NCBI RefSeq assembly: GCF_949987515.2
Contig: NC_082698.1
Coordinates: forward strand, 30,718,070 to 30,782,069
Direction of reading: 5' to 3'
DNA length: 64,000 bases
Origin: Delphinus delphis
Taxonomy: Eukaryota; Chordata; Mammalia; Artiodactyla; Delphinidae
Shown: one piece after another, positions 45,510 through 57,927 of the stretch
Layout: each line of letters opens with the position of its first letter
Position numbering within the stretch: position 1 is the stretch's first letter
Notes under the pieces: generated by a model
What the model was told of the DNA's origin: nothing
Database searches by the model: none
Seen by the model: the letters and a program-made list of their open reading frames with translations, nothing else
Program-made: the position numbers and the translations under genes

Positions 45510-46375
45510 AACTAAGAGGTTTGTTTTTTTTTTTAAGGGAAATCAAACATTTCAAACCCTTAGCTAGGCTAAGAAGGAAAGAGAGAAGATTCAAATAAAT
45601 AAAATAAGAACTGAAAGAGATGTTACAACTGATGCCACAGAAATAAAAGGATCATGAGAGACTACTATGAACAATATATACCAATAGAGTGGATCACCTA
45701 GAAACAATGGATACATTCCTAGAAACATGCAAGACTGAATCGTGAAGAAATAAAAAGTCTGAACAGGTCTATAACAAGTATGGAGATTGAGTTAGTAATC
45801 AAAATCCTCCCGAAACAAAGAAAAGTCCAGTACCAGGTGACTTTACTGATGAATCCTACCAAATGTTTAAAGAAGAATTAACTCCAGTTCTTCTCAATCT
45901 CTTCCAGAAAATAGAACAGGAGGGAACACTTCTAAACTCATTTTATGAAGCCAGCTTTACCCTGATACCAAGGCCATACAAAGATACCAAAAGAAAAGAA
46001 AACTATAGGCCAATAGCCTTGATGAATATAGATGTAAAAATCCTCAACAAAATATGAGCAAACTGAATCTAACATTAAAAGGATCATATACTATGACCAA
46101 GTGGGATTTATCCCTGAGATGCAAGGATGGTTCAACATCTGAAAATAAATTAATATGATATACCACATTAATATAATAAAGGATAAAAATCACATGGTCA
46201 TCTCAATAGATGCAGAAAAAGCATTTGATGAAATTCAATACTGTTTCATGATAAAAAAAACTCTCAACAAACTAGGAATGTAGGAATGGAAGGAAAGTAC
46301 TTCAACATAAAGGCTATATTTGAAAAATCCACAGCTAACATCATACTTAACTGTGAAAAATGGGAAACAACAGTT
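45510..46375 (+). pseudogene. Old L1 ORF2 reverse transcriptase fragment, plus strand
   Basis: The piece spans the start of the reverse transcriptase domain. Readable parts are [20 protein letters not shown] and [17 protein letters not shown] at 45863-46057, then [17 protein letters not shown] codons near 46100 and [11 protein letters not shown] near 46210. It ends before the FADD motif. Multiple frameshifts and stops (for example tga at about 46055) show long decay. At 46375 it passes abruptly into L1 5'-region sequence. Confidence 0.85.
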
Positions 46376-46379
46376 TGCA

Positions 46380-47200
46380 AGACATCAGGCAATGAAGGAC
46401 AGTGATCCCTGAAAAACAGAAAACAAATGAGATGAACCCTACCAGTGCCCCAGCTTATAGCTTTGAGAGAATTTCCATATTGTGCACAGGGAGGGGAATA
46501 CAAGTGGAAAAAACCCTCTGAGTTGAGGAGATGATATTGAGAGTCTGGGTAGACCAAGGCAACTAGAGTCCACTGAACAGAGTACTGGGGAGGAAAGAGC
46601 TACAAACAGAGGGGACTCTGAGCAAATGCAGGCTCTGGGCCCTTTGAATATTCAGTTGATACTGATCAGTGCATACAGTTGAGGAAACTACCTTCCTCTC
46701 TGATACAGGAAAAGAACAACCTGAAACAGAGTTATGAGTGCCAGCTGATCTCATAGGCCAGGAATAGTGCCTGTTCCTACCAGACAGACTGGAAAACATC
46801 AAGATTTACAGTGCCTTGGGTAGTGTACATAGAAGTCTTACCTCAGTAGTGGGGATACTACAGTGCTCTAGACTGAGCACTGTTCCAGACATGCCTGACA
46901 AATCTTAAAAGCAAAATCGGAAAGGACCGAAGTATTTCCAGGTAACTCAGGTGTGCCTAGGAACAAAACTCAAGATTGTTTACAGGAATAGAAAAATATT
47001 CAGCCCCCAACAAGGTAAAATATACAATGTCTGGCATCCAGAAACGTTGCCAGGCATGCAAAAAACATGGAAAATACAACCTATAATGAGGAGATAAATC
47101 AATCAGTCAAAACTGACCCAAACTGAAAGATGTTAGAATTAATAGGAAGGACATAAAGGCAGTTACTATAACTGTATTCAATATGTTCACAAAATTAAAT
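46380..47200 (+). mobile_element. Old L1 5' region, plus strand
   Basis: Sequence such as ggtaaaatatacaatgtctg, gcatccagaaacgttgccag, gcatgcaaaaaacatggaaa and aatgaggagataaatcaatc is familiar from the 5' region of old mammalian L1s. It follows an ORF2 piece in the same direction, so it belongs to a separate element. It ends in an AT microsatellite at about 47201-47226. Confidence 0.65.
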
Positions 47201-47235
47201 ATATATATATGTACATATATATATATTTTTTTCCC

Positions 47236-48600
47236 CAGATACTAGACCATTATCAGTTGTATGATTTGCAAATGTTTTTTCTCATTATGTGGGTTGTCTT
47301 TTTACTTTCATCATGATTTCCTTTGAAGCACAAACCTTTTCAATTTTGATGATGAATTTATTTTTTCTTTGATTGCTTATGCTTTTGGTATCATATCTAA
47401 GAAATCATCACCTAATCCAAAGTCATGAAAATTTATATTTATATTTTCTTCTAAGAGTTTTATAACTTTACATTTACATCTTTGATCCACCTTGAGCTAA
47501 TTTTTGTATATGGTGTGAGGTAGGGATCTAACTGTGTTATTTTGCTGATGGATGTCCAGTTGTCTCAGCACCATTTGTTGAAAAGACTGTTCTCCTCAGT
47601 TGGGCTTCCCTGGTGGCACAGTGGTTGAGAGTCCGCCTGCTGATGCAGGGGATGTGGGTTCGTGCCCCGGTCCGGGAGGATCCCACATGCCGCGTAGCAG
47701 CTGGGCCCATGAGCCATGGCTGCTGAGCCTGAACGTCCAGAGCCTGTGCTCCGCAATGGGAGAGGCCACAACAGTGAGAGGCCTGCATACCGCAAAAAAA
47801 AAAAAAAAAAGACTGTTCTCCTCAGTGAATGGTCTTGGCACTCAGTGAATGGTCTTGGCACCCTTGTTGAAAATCAGCTGTTCCTAGATGTGAGGGTTCT
47901 TTTTCTGGGCTCCCAATTTTATTCCCTTGATTTATATGTCTATCCTTATGCCTGTACCACACTGTCTTGATTATTGTAGCTTTGTAGTAAGATTTGAAAT
48001 TAGGAAGTATGAGTCTGCCCAGTTTGTTCTTTGGTTTTTCAATACTGAAAGAAAAGAGAGGGGGGAACTCTTGAAATTTCATAAGGATTTTAGGATCAGC
48101 TTCTTAATTTCTGCAAAGAAGCCATTTGGGACTTGGATAGGGAGTGTGTTAGATCTACAGATCAATTTGGAGATTATTGCCATCTTCACAATATTAAGTG
48201 TTCTAACTGATCCATGAGCATGTGATTCCTTTCCATTTATTTAGGTCTTTAATTTCTTTCAGCAATATTTTGTAGTTTTCATAGTAAGTTTTATACTTCT
48301 TTTGTTAAATTTTTTCCTAAGTATCTATTCTTTATCTGTGGTTTATTTTTCCATTCAATCTTTTAATTTAAATAGTCATAAATATTTTTATGGATTTTTT
48401 GATTTCCTGCCTTAAGACAATTTCCATCTTACTCCAATGTTATACAAATGGTCTCCTAAATTTTCTTCTAATAGTTTTTTTTTAACTTTTGCATCTTTGG
48501 TACATTTGGAATTCATTTTTGTACAGAGCATGAAGTAAGGAGTCTACCTTTGTTTTCTTCCAGATGAAGAGCCAATTATGCCAGCCATGTAAACCATACT
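47236..48600 (-). mobile_element. Old L1 ORF2 fragment, minus strand
   Basis: Inverted ORF2: ttgtatgatttgcaaatgtt, atcacctaatccaaagtcat, tgatccaccttgagctaatt, ccagttgtctcagcaccatt, tgtaccacactgtcttgatt, gtagctttgtagtaagattt. It is split by a SINE at 47601-47806. A 20-base unit (tcagtgaatggtcttggcac) is tandemly doubled at about 47822-47861, just after the SINE duplication. The end at 48420-48600 may be a second piece of similar type. Confidence 0.8.
47601..47806 (+). mobile_element. tRNA-derived SINE (short CHR type), plus strand, young
   Basis: Head tgggcttccctggtggcaca, B-box-like gggttcgtgccccgg, body ending gaggcctgcataccgc, then a pure A tail. A perfect 20-base duplication (aaaagactgttctcctcagt) lies at 47581-47600 and 47807-47826. 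This is the best-preserved insertion signature in the window and suggests a recent event. Confidence 0.96.
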
Positions 48601-49753
48601 TTCTCTACTTCATTAAATTACCAACTTTTCATCAATTTTAGAATATATGCTTATATTTGTTTTTCATGTTGCTAAACCATTCATTCCTTGCTTTGGGGGG
48701 ATATACTAGAGCGATCTAGATTAAATCATTCAGAAATCTGTATGGAAGAAACAATGTCTGAGAAATCAGAGAATAGCCAATAAATATATGGAAAAAAATT
48801 GTAAATGGAGCTATACTAGATGCTAAAAATTTCTGTGAAGCTGTTCTAATCAACAGAGTATGGTATGGTCCCAGGAACAGATGAATAAACAGATACAACT
48901 TGAATTTGAAAGCTGTTTTCAGTCATGTTCCACTCCTCTATCATAGCAGCTATTTTCTTTTCTTTATTATCTTCTAGCCTTTACCTGTTTAACACAAAAG
49001 TCAGCCTTCTGGAGATACCAAATTTACCAGTTTTCTGGGCACAGTTTTGTTTTGTTTTGTTTTTCCTTTCTTGTCTTTGCCTAGCTCCCTCCTGCACTTC
49101 TGCCTCATGGTTGTTCCTAGAACATTTTCATGGGCCATTTCTTCTCCTGAAGTCTCCACCCTCCCATCCTTTTCCCTGTCTTTCTTTCTCTGATCTCAGT
49201 CTTCATCTCCACCAGCTTCTCCCCAATCCTCCCCTTCCCCCTTCACTCGCCCCAGAAATTTAAAAATTCATATTTCTTTATTTTGAAGAGCAATACTGTA
49301 TTACTTTTCTCACTCTAACCCAGGCCACCCCGAAGTTCTAGACGGCCACAACCATGAGGGTCTATTAAAGTATTCAGCAAAGCAAAGAGAGCTCACATTC
49401 TCTAAAAAGCTGAGGATTTCTGTCTTCAGCTTTTTAAAGGAACAGCTTTTTCTCCCTGCTCCTTATGCATGGTTCTCACAGAGCTATAATCACAGTTTAG
49501 GTGCATACAAATTTGTATTCTACTTTCATTTGACGTTATTTCGTCAAACATTTATACATATAAATTTGTGTTCTACTTTTTATTTGATGTTTCATAAGTA
49601 GTTTTGTCATTCAGTCTTATCTTTAAAAACTGTATAATTTCATCATGCAGAGATGACATAATTGACACTCATTCTCTAGTGTTGAACACTGAAGACATTT
49701 GTACTTTTTTGCTGAGTAGAATTTGTTATAAACCAGTTTTAAACAATTAAAGT
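48601..49753. other. Intergenic DNA, no gene seen
   Basis: A 112-codon frame at 48925-49263 is rich in Leu, Phe, Pro and Ser because it crosses a pyrimidine-rich stretch. It has no recognisable domain and I do not call it a gene. A small imperfect duplication (aaatttgtattctacttt and aaatttgtgttctacttt) lies at about 49509 and 49562. Confidence 0.5.
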
Positions 49754-49990
49754 TCTTTTTCTACCAAATTATTTTCTGAAAGTAAACCCCTGGGAATAGG
49801 CAGAATGGGGAAAGAGGAGTTTACATTTTTATCACTCTTGATATTACCCTTTTTTCCTTTTTGGCTGGGGAAAAGTTAAAATAAATACAGTTATTTTTCT
49901 TTCAAATTATTTTCCTGAAAATAAACTCCCCAAAATGTGCAGAATGGGGGAGGAGGAGTTTACATTTTTATTGCCCTTGATATTGTTAAA
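49754..49990. repeat. Imperfect direct duplication, unit about 95 bp, spacing 139 bp
   Basis: The order aaattattttctgaaagtaa, gcagaatggggaaagaggag, tttacatttttatcactctt, gatatta is repeated 139 bases later as aaattattttcctgaaaata, gcagaatgggggaggaggag, tttacatttttattgccctt, gatattg. The copies are diverged, so the duplication is old. Confidence 0.8.
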
Positions 49991-49999
49991 TTTTATACA

Positions 50000-51340
50000 A
50001 TGTGATTCTAGTAACACTATCTGATTTTAAGACTTATTATCAAGTTACAGTAATAAAGACATGTGACATTGGCTTAAAGATAGACAAATAAATGGAACAG
50101 AATAGAAAATATAGAAATAGACTTCCACATATATGAATAACTGACAAAGGTGCAAAAGCAATTCACTGGAGAAAGGATAGGCTTTTCAACAAATGATGCT
50201 GGGACAACTTGGATATCTACATTTTAAAAAAAATGAACTTCAAATTATATTTCATACCATATAAAAATTAACTCAAAATGTATCATAGATCAAAATGTAA
50301 AACCTAAAGCTATTAAACTTCTAAAAAAAATAGGAGAAATATTCAGGTTTTTTAATTTTTTTATTTTTAAAATTTATATTATTTAAAAAAAAATTTTAAG
50401 GAGAAATATTTGTAATATTGGGAATGGGCAAAGGTTCCTTAGACATGACACCAAAAGAACAAGTCATAAAAGAACAAATTGATAAGTCAAAATTTATACT
50501 TTGGACTTCATCAAAGTATAAAACCTCTGCTCTTAGTAAGAGATAGCAAATGAAAACATAATCCACAGATTAGGGAGAAATATTTTCAAGTAAGTATCCG
50601 ATAAAGGGCTTTTGCTCAGAATATATAAAGAACTCTCTAAACTCAATAGTAAGAAAATAAACTCAATTTTAAGAAAGAGTGAAAGACATTTCACCAAAGA
50701 AGATATACAGATGACAAATAAATACATGAAAAGATGAACAGCATCATTAGTCATCAGGGAAATGCAAGTTACAATCACAGGAAGTACTACTGTACTCCCA
50801 TTAGAATGGCCAAAATTAAAAAGACTGAGCAGACCAAGTTTTGATGAGGATGTGGAGCAACTTAGAATGCCCTTGTACTATTAGTAGTTACTAGGTGTTT
50901 TCCCAAGCAAATGAAAGCATATGTCCATACAGACTTGCATGTGATTGTTTATACAGCTTTATTTAAAATAACCAAGATCTGGAAACAACTCAAATGTCTA
51001 TCAATAGGTAAATATATAAAGAAACTGTGACATATCCATGCAATGGAATACTACTTAGTAAGAAAAAACAATGAACGATTAATACATGCTATTACGTGGA
51101 TGAATCTCAAAATAATTATGCTGACTTAATCTAGACAAAAGAGTACATACATTTAATTTACATAAAACTGTAGGAAATGCATACTAATACATAGTGACAG
51201 AAAGCAGACCAGTGGTTGTCTGGGGTTTGGGGTAGTTTCATAATTAGAGGGACAGGATGGAGGGAGTAAAAAGGGGCACAAATAAACTCTTAGGGGTGAT
51301 GATTATGTTCATTATCTTGATTGTGGTGATGATTTCACGG
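50000..51340 (+). mobile_element. Old L1 ORF2 C-terminal part and 3' region, plus strand
   Basis: Direct-orientation ORF2 tail: aagttacagtaataaagaca, aataaatggaacagaataga, aacaaatgatgctgggacaa, ttaagaaagagtgaaagaca, accaaagaagatatacagat, catcagggaaatgcaagtta, tgcaatggaatactacttag. An AT-rich insertion interrupts it at about 50345-50400. Diverged, with no frame. Confidence 0.8.
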
Positions 51341-51504
51341 ATATATCTATATGTCAAAGCTTTTCAAACCCTATAGATAACCTTGGGTTGTTTTCCAGAC
51401 CAGAACTAAATTTTGAGCCACTTTTTTCCCTGAATAAAATAGAATTTACGTTAATTTTTATAGTTAGCCTAACAGCCAGTATTTTCACATCGCTGTGATA
51501 CAGT

Positions 51505-51675
51505 CAGAGTGTGGTGCCCCAGGAGTCTCAGCATCAACTGGGAAATGCTAAGTTCTCTTATCCCATCCTAGACCTACCGAATCCAAAACTCTGAGGATAG
51601 GGTCCATCATTTTGTGGTTTCATGATTCCTCCAGGTGACTCTGAGACAGGCTTTAGTTTGAGAACCACTGCTATC
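51505..51675 (+). mobile_element. MER5-like DNA transposon (hAT type), plus strand
   Basis: Motifs in MER5 order: cagagtgtggtgccccagga, gtctcagcatcaactgggaa, cctagacctaccgaatccaa, aactctgaggatagggtcca, tcctccaggtgactctgaga and terminal gtttgagaaccactg. Confidence 0.8.
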
Positions 51676-51679
51676 ATAT

Positions 51680-53735
51680 ATACTGTTAAATCCTATACAA
51701 TCAATGTCAGTTTACTAGTTAGTGGCAAATTAAACAGTTTTTAAGTGATGGCCTTTTCTGAAACATGGCCAGAAGTATTTTCTAGAATGCAAGAAGATCG
51801 ATTTGCACTAAATTCTACTGCTGGAGTGGGTTACTGGACACACGCGGCATCGAATTTTGCCATTGGATCGTGCGCGCATTTGGGGAGTTACTTGGACTTT
51901 TGGTATAGTGGAGTGCCATGTGAACAATCAAAGCGGTAATTTACAAAATAATATCCTAATCTTAAGAATTGGAAGAATTCAAAACAGCCTCCAGAGTCAC
52001 CTTCCTTACACTTAGGAGAATGGTTTGCCTATTTTTTTGCAAATTTGCACAATAAACTTGCAGTACAAAGGGACCATTGTGTTAAGACAAATAAGACAAT
52101 CTCCATGCTAATTAAAGCTAAGCACCAATTTTCAAATTCAATGTTGCCCTTTTCACCTGTTTTCTGTTACCTAGGGCATCATTTGTTCATTTACTAAACA
52201 GAGTAAACCAGACTGAAGAATATAACTTCCATCTGGAATCTTCTGTTTGGTTTCCGCAGAAGGAGCCGAGTTTTCAGCGTCTGCCCCAGTGTCTCACCAG
52301 AAGTGGCTCCTCCATTCTGAGGGCTGAATCCACAAACAGGGATGGACTCTCACAGCTTTAACCCTCAACTGTGCTTTGGATTTCAGTAAAACTCTGTGGG
52401 GTAAACACTAGCTTTGTGAGTCTCAGCTTTTCCCTGCTTGTCACATGCAAGATGAGCTCGGAAGGGCAGATGTGAGATCACTGTTGAGGCTTGTGCTTTC
52501 CCCTGGACATTCCCTACTTAGACTTTGACTCATGTGTGTATACATGTGCATCTGATCTTGTCTTTGAGTTCTCTGCATGCTTTGTATCCTAAAATCTAGG
52601 TCATTTAGACTCAGACTTTGGATTTCACAGAATAGTAAATTAAAAGAAACACATATTTTTGTGTATCGCCCTTTGTTAGGTAGACACGAACTTTTCCTGC
52701 ATGAAGCCTTGCTTGTAGAGGATGCCCAATAAGGCAAGGAAAAGCCTGATAACTTGTGATCTGAGAGCTCACAATTTTTATCTTATCAGTACAGAAGAAA
52801 TATTTCTGTGTAACTTGATCTTCTATCTAGTACTTGTCTTATTGGTAACCGACACGGAAAACTTTGTAGTGATGACTACCAAAGAAGTACATAGTAAAAC
52901 AACCTTTTATTCCCAAATTATAGCAGCCATTGATGCTGCTATGTGAGTTCCATCCTCAAGAGACATTGTAAGAGAGTAAGGGGTTTTTAGGTTTTGGGTT
53001 TTTTGGTTTTGGTTTGTTCTTTTTAGTTTTCTTTCTTTTTTCCTTTTCCTCTTTGCTTTTTTTTTGAAAAAACATACACACACAGCTGCTAGCAAAAAAT
53101 TATGGGGAGCATGCTTCAGAATGCTCAGCAGTTGTGGTTAACTGCCAAACCTTGGTTGCCTCTTGCTGGACAATGGAAAGAATCCTATGTTTATGACAGC
53201 GTGGGTGCTGTGGGTATGCACATGTGTGTGTGGGGGGGTGTGTGTGTGCCTTATGCCTTAACTTGGGTTACTGCTCAACTTTAGTTCTTGACTTAGTCTG
53301 GATCGTCATCTAGGTTGTACTGTACATCTCAATCTGAACTTCATCCTGGCAAAAACAAATTTGTAGGCACAACAGTTTAAGAATGCACTCCTCCAGAAGA
53401 GTATTTGATCAGGTTGACCCTGAGCCTTCTTTGGACTTTATTTGGAGCTAGGTATGGAAAGCAGAAGTAGACTGTCCAATGGAAAGACATCAACAAGGAA
53501 GAGAGGAGAGCCAAGTGCTAGCATGTCTTTGACCTCTGCGTATCTGTGTGCACTGTATGTTGTTCATGATAGCTTGTCTACAACTTGACTAGGTTGAAGT
53601 TCCGGTAATGGTGGCAATTTTGACATTCCTGCTCAGAGTTTAGCGAGATGTAAGACTTCCAATTAATGTCTTATTTACTTCTTTGGGTTGATTAGTCTTT
53701 GATACATGTGCTGAATCAGAAACCTAAATAAATAG
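51680..53735. other. Intergenic DNA, no gene seen
   Basis: Mostly unassigned. Open frames (64 codons at 51745, 98 codons on the minus strand at 52441, 74 codons at 52722) have no recognisable domain. A GT-rich run lies at about 53224-53249. Confidence 0.5.
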
Positions 53736-53739
53736 AATT

Positions 53740-53880
53740 TATTTATTTTTATATTTTATTTATTTATTTTTTTGGCCGTGCCCTGGCTTGCAGGATCTTA
53801 GATCCCCAAACAGGGATCCAACTCGGGCCCCTGGCAGTGGAAGCACCCAGTCCTAACCACTGGACTAGCAGGGAATTCCC
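53740..53880 (-). mobile_element. tRNA-derived SINE (short CHR type), minus strand
   Basis: Inverted copy: a tatttattttt-rich tail, tttggccgtgccctggcttg, agatccccaaacagggatcc, and head ccactggactagcagggaat. No clear duplication was found in the AT-rich flank. Confidence 0.85.
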
Positions 53881-54074
53881 AAGACACTTTTTTATAATGG
53901 AAAAAAAAGAAACACATATTTTTTAAATTGAGAAACTGTTATAAATTTAGTCATTTCAAGTTTGCCAACTAGGGATTAATAAGAAATTAACCTTTACTAT
54001 CACGATCACTTTACTTTTAACAACAATTTAAAAAAGTATAAAGGACATAATCTTAGGATAATGGGCTGTCCTCT

Positions 54075-54318
54075 TATAAAAGAAAGACATCATATCTCTG
54101 GCTTTATTTCCATCTACTTCTACTCCCTCTCTCACCTGTACCCATACTCTCCCCCAACCCTGATTTCTCAAACATTTCAAGCACGCTACCTCCTCACAGT
54201 CTTTGCATTCATTCTTCCCCTGCTTCCAAAAGCTTTTCCCTAAGATATCCACAAGGTTCACACCCTCATTTCCTTCAGGTTTTCTGCTCAAATGTCACCT
54301 TATCAGGGATAGATTTCC
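54075..54318 (-). mobile_element. L2-like LINE fragment, minus strand
   Basis: Phrases catttccttcaggttttctg, ctcaaatgtcaccttatcag and ggatagatttcctggtag match the inverted 3' end of the ancient L2 family. Upstream pyrimidine-rich text (cctcacagtctttgcattca) is consistent with it. Confidence 0.6.
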
Positions 54319-54515
54319 TGGTAGAGTAGAAAGAACACAGGCTTGGAGCTGGGCTGATCTGTGTTGAATCTTGGCTTTTGGGTGTGTGGCCTTGGGTAGG
54401 TTACTTGACTTGAATATCCATCATGTAAATGGAAGTTACAGCTCCTACCTCTTAGATTTTTGGGGAGAATTAAATGAAACAACATCCACAGGTGCCTGTC
54501 TCAAAGCTGGCATCC
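54319..54515 (+). mobile_element. MIR-type SINE, plus strand
   Basis: Motifs in MIR order: gtagagtagaaagaacacag, gcttggagctgggctgatct, gaatcttggcttttgggtgt, gtggccttgggtaggttact, ctcctacctcttagattttt and gagaattaaatgaa. It abuts the L2-like piece directly. Confidence 0.85.
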
Positions 54516-54754
54516 CTTTTCCTCTGGGTGAGCACTTACTCCAGCTCATGCTAAGTCTTCTGTAAAAGGGGAAGTTCCAGAAGAGGCCCAGAGAAAGCAG
54601 TACTAAAGACTAGAGCATACATTCTGTATCATTCTTTGGGATAACTTCTGTTTCTCAGTCCTTCATTTTGGGAATTTCTTCTGACCCATCCTCCATTCAC
54701 AGCTGGATGCAGCTGCATCTAATAAGCTGTTAAACCCATCCAGTGAATTTTAAA

Positions 54755-55330
54755 TTTTTGTTATTATACTTTTTTATTGTGGTAAAATATCTAACATAAA
54801 ATTTAGCATTTTAACCATTCTTAAGTGTACAGTTCAGTGACATTAAGTATAATCACATTGTTGTGCAGCCATCACCTCCATCCATCTCCAGAGCACTTCA
54901 TCTTCCCATACTGAAATTTTGTACCCATTAAACACCAACTCCCCATTCCCTGTTCCCCCCCCGCCCCTGCCATGCACCATTCTACTTTCCGTCTCTATGA
55001 AGGTGACTACTCTAGGTCCCTCATATAAGTGGAATCATGTGATGTTTGTCTTTTTGTATCTGGCTTGTTTCATTTAGCATAATATCTTCAAATTTCATCC
55101 ATGTTGCAGCATGTGTCACATTTAATTTCCTTTTTAAAGCTGAATAATATACCATTTTATGTCCATATAGCACTTTATCTACTTCTCTGTCAGTGGACAC
55201 AAGTTGTTTCTACCTTTTGCCTGTTATGAATAATGCTTCTATGAAGTATTATTGTACTGATGTACAAATATCTTTTTGGATTCCTGTGTTCAGTTGTGTA
55301 TACCCAGAAGTAGAATTAATAGGTCATACA
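54755..55330 (-). mobile_element. Old L1 3' end, minus strand (target of element C)
   Basis: Inverted 3' UTR and ORF2 tail as at 33605: tattgtggtaaaatatctaa, aagtgtacagttcagtgaca, accattctactttccgtctc, tggaatcatgtgatgtttgt, atacccagaagtagaattaa. It is cut by element C and resumes at 57288-57480 (ttgagaaatcattgtactgt, ataatggccatcctaacggg). Confidence 0.85.
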
Positions 55331-56904
55331 AAAGTGAAATCAAGAAAACACTCCCATTTACCATTGCAACAAAAAGAATAAAATATCTAGGAATAAACCT
55401 ACCTAAGGAGACAAAAGACCTGTATGCAGAAAATTATAAGACACTGATGAAAGAAATTAAAGATGATACAAATAGATGGAGAGATATACCATGTTCTTGG
55501 ATTGGAAGAATCAACATTGTGAAAATGACTCTACTACCCAAAGCAATCTATAGATTCAATGCAATCCCTATCAAACTACCACTGGCATTTTTCACAGAAC
55601 TAGAACAAAAAATTTTGCAATTTGTATGGAAACACAAAAGACCCCAAATAGCCAAAGCAATCTTGAGAACGAAAGAAGGAACTGGAGGAATCAGGCTCCC
55701 AGACTTCAGACTATACTACAAAGCTACAGTTATCAAGACGGTATGGTACTGGCACAAAAACAGAAACATAGATCAATGGAACAGGATAGAAAGCCCAGAG
55801 ATAAACCCAAGCACATATGGTCACCTTATCTTTGACAAAGGAGGCAGAAATGTACAGTGGAGAAAGGACAGCCTATTCAATAAGTGGTGCTGGGAAAACT
55901 GGACAGCTACATGTAAAAGTATGAGATTAGATCACTCCCTAACACCATACACAAAAATAAGCTCAAAATGGATTAAAGACCTAAATGTAAGGCCAGAAAC
56001 TATCAAACTCTTAGAGGAAAACATAGACAGAACACTCTATGACATAAATCACAGCAAGGTCCTTTTTGACCCACCTCCTACAGAAATGGAAATAAAAACA
56101 AAAGTAAACAAATGGGACCTAATGAAACTTAAAAGCTTTTGCGCAGCAAAGGAAACCATAAAGAAGACCAAAAGACAACCCTCAGAATGGGAGAAAATAT
56201 TTGCAAATGAAGCAATGGACAAAGGATTAATCTCCAAAATTTATAAGCAGCTCATGCAGCTTAATAACAAAAAAACAAACAACCCAATCCAAAAATGGGC
56301 AGAAGACCTAAATAGACATTTCTCCAAAGAAGATATACAGAGTGCCAACAAACACATGAAAGAATGCTCAACATCACTAATCATTAGAGAAATGCAAATC
56401 AAAACTACAATGAGATATCATCTCACACCAGTCAGAATGGCCATCATCAAAAAATCTAGAAACAATAAATGCTGGAGAGGGTGTGGAGAAAAGGGAACCC
56501 TCTTACACTGTTGGTGGGAATGTAAATTGATACAGCCACTGTGGAGAACAGTATGGAGGTTCCTTAAAAAGCTACAAATAGAACTACCATATGACCCAGC
56601 AATCCCACTACTGGGCATATACCCTGAGAAAACCATAATTCAAAAAGAGTCATGTACCAAAATGTTCATTGCAGCTCTATTTACAATAGCCTGGAGATGG
56701 AAACAACCTAAGTGTCCATCATCGGATGAATGGATAAAGAAGATGTGGCACATATATACAATGGAATATTACTCAGCCATAAAAAGAGACGAAATTGAGC
56801 TATTTGTAATGAGGTGGATAGACCTAGAGTCTGTCATACAGAGTGAAGTAAGTCAGAAAGAGAGAGACAAATACCGTATGCTAACACATATATATGGAAT
56901 TTAA
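55276..56904 (+). pseudogene. L1 element C ORF2 C-terminal half, frame still open
   Basis: A 542-codon open frame. The first 17 or so residues come from the flanking inverted old L1 and the target duplication. From about 55331 on, it reads the ORF2 C-terminal part: [20 protein letters not shown], then [31 protein letters not shown], the Cys/His-rich [19 protein letters not shown] at about 56470-56526, and the terminal MLTHIYGI. There is no endonuclease and no FADD motif, so no catalytic role is possible. The frame is open because of youth, not demonstrable selection. No promoter is evident. Confidence 0.9.
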
Positions 56905-57274
56905 AAAAAAAATGTCATGAAAAACCTAGGGGTGAAATAGGAATAAAGACACAGACTTACTAGAGAATGGACTTGAGGCTATGGGGAGGGGGAAGGGTAA
57001 ACGGTGACAAAGCGATAAAGAGGCATGGACATATATACACTACCAAAAGTAAGGTAGTTAGCTAGTGGGAAGCAGCCGCATAGCACAGGGAGATCAGCTC
57101 AGTGCTTTGTGACCGCCTGGAGGGGTGGGATAGGGAGGGTGGGAGGGAGGGAGACGCAAGCGGGAAGAGATATGGGAATATATGTATATATATAACTGAT
57201 TCATTTTGTTGTGAAGCTGAAACTAACATACCATTGTAAAGCAATTATACTCCAATAAAGATGTTAAAAAAAAA
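55331..57274 (+). mobile_element. L1 element C, 5'-truncated, young, plus strand
   Basis: The element holds the last 1.94 kb of an A/B-type L1: the ORF2 C-terminal half, a 3' UTR of about 370 bases (ending tactccaataaagatgttaa) and an A tail. A perfect 13-base duplication, aataggtcataca, flanks it at 55318-55330 and 57275-57287. The open ORF2 frame and perfect duplication suggest it is the youngest L1 in the window. It lacks the endonuclease and most of the reverse transcriptase, so it is dead on arrival. It cuts an older inverted L1 3' end. Confidence 0.95.
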
Positions 57275-57927
57275 AATAGGTCATACAGAAATTCTGCTTA
57301 ATTTTTGAGAAATCATTGTACTGTTTTCCACAGTGGCAACACCATGGTATATTCCCACCAGCAACGCACAAGGGGTCAAATTTCTCTACATTCTTGCCAA
57401 CGTTGTTATTTTTAATGTTTTTGATAATGGCCATCCTAACGGGTGTGAAGTGGTATCTCATTTTAGCTGTTGTTATACTTTCGCAGTATACATTTTCCAT
57501 TGGTTCTTTCTTCATAGTTTACAGTATTCAGCCAAAATTGTTCTGTCTTTTATTTCTTTAACTATATTAGGCATATCAACCATGTTAAGTGTTTAACCAT
57601 ATTAACAATGTTCATAAATGAATCTGATGACTCCGTTATCTAGATTCCCTATATGTCCATTTCTATGTCTGCTTTTTTTTCCTTTAGTTTTCTATTTTGA
57701 CTTTTCTTTTTGAATTTTATTTTATTTATTTTTTTATACAACAGGTTTTTATTAATTATCCATTTTATACATATTAGTGTATACATGTAAATCCCAATCT
57801 CCCAATTCATCCCACCACCACCACCACCCCTGCCACTTTCACCCCTTGGTGTCCATACGTTTGTTCTCTACATCTATGTCTCTATTTCTGCCCTGCAAAC
57901 TGGTTCATCTGTACCATTTTTCTAGGT

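Noticed and set aside
48925..49263. 112-codon Leu/Phe/Pro/Ser-rich frame as a membrane protein
   Set aside because: It follows a pyrimidine-rich stretch; the composition explains the hydrophobic residues, and no family similarity is evident.
55276..56904. The longest open frame (542 codons) as a host gene
   Set aside because: Apart from its first 17 or so residues it is the L1 ORF2 C-terminal half, within a 5'-truncated insertion flanked by a perfect target duplication.
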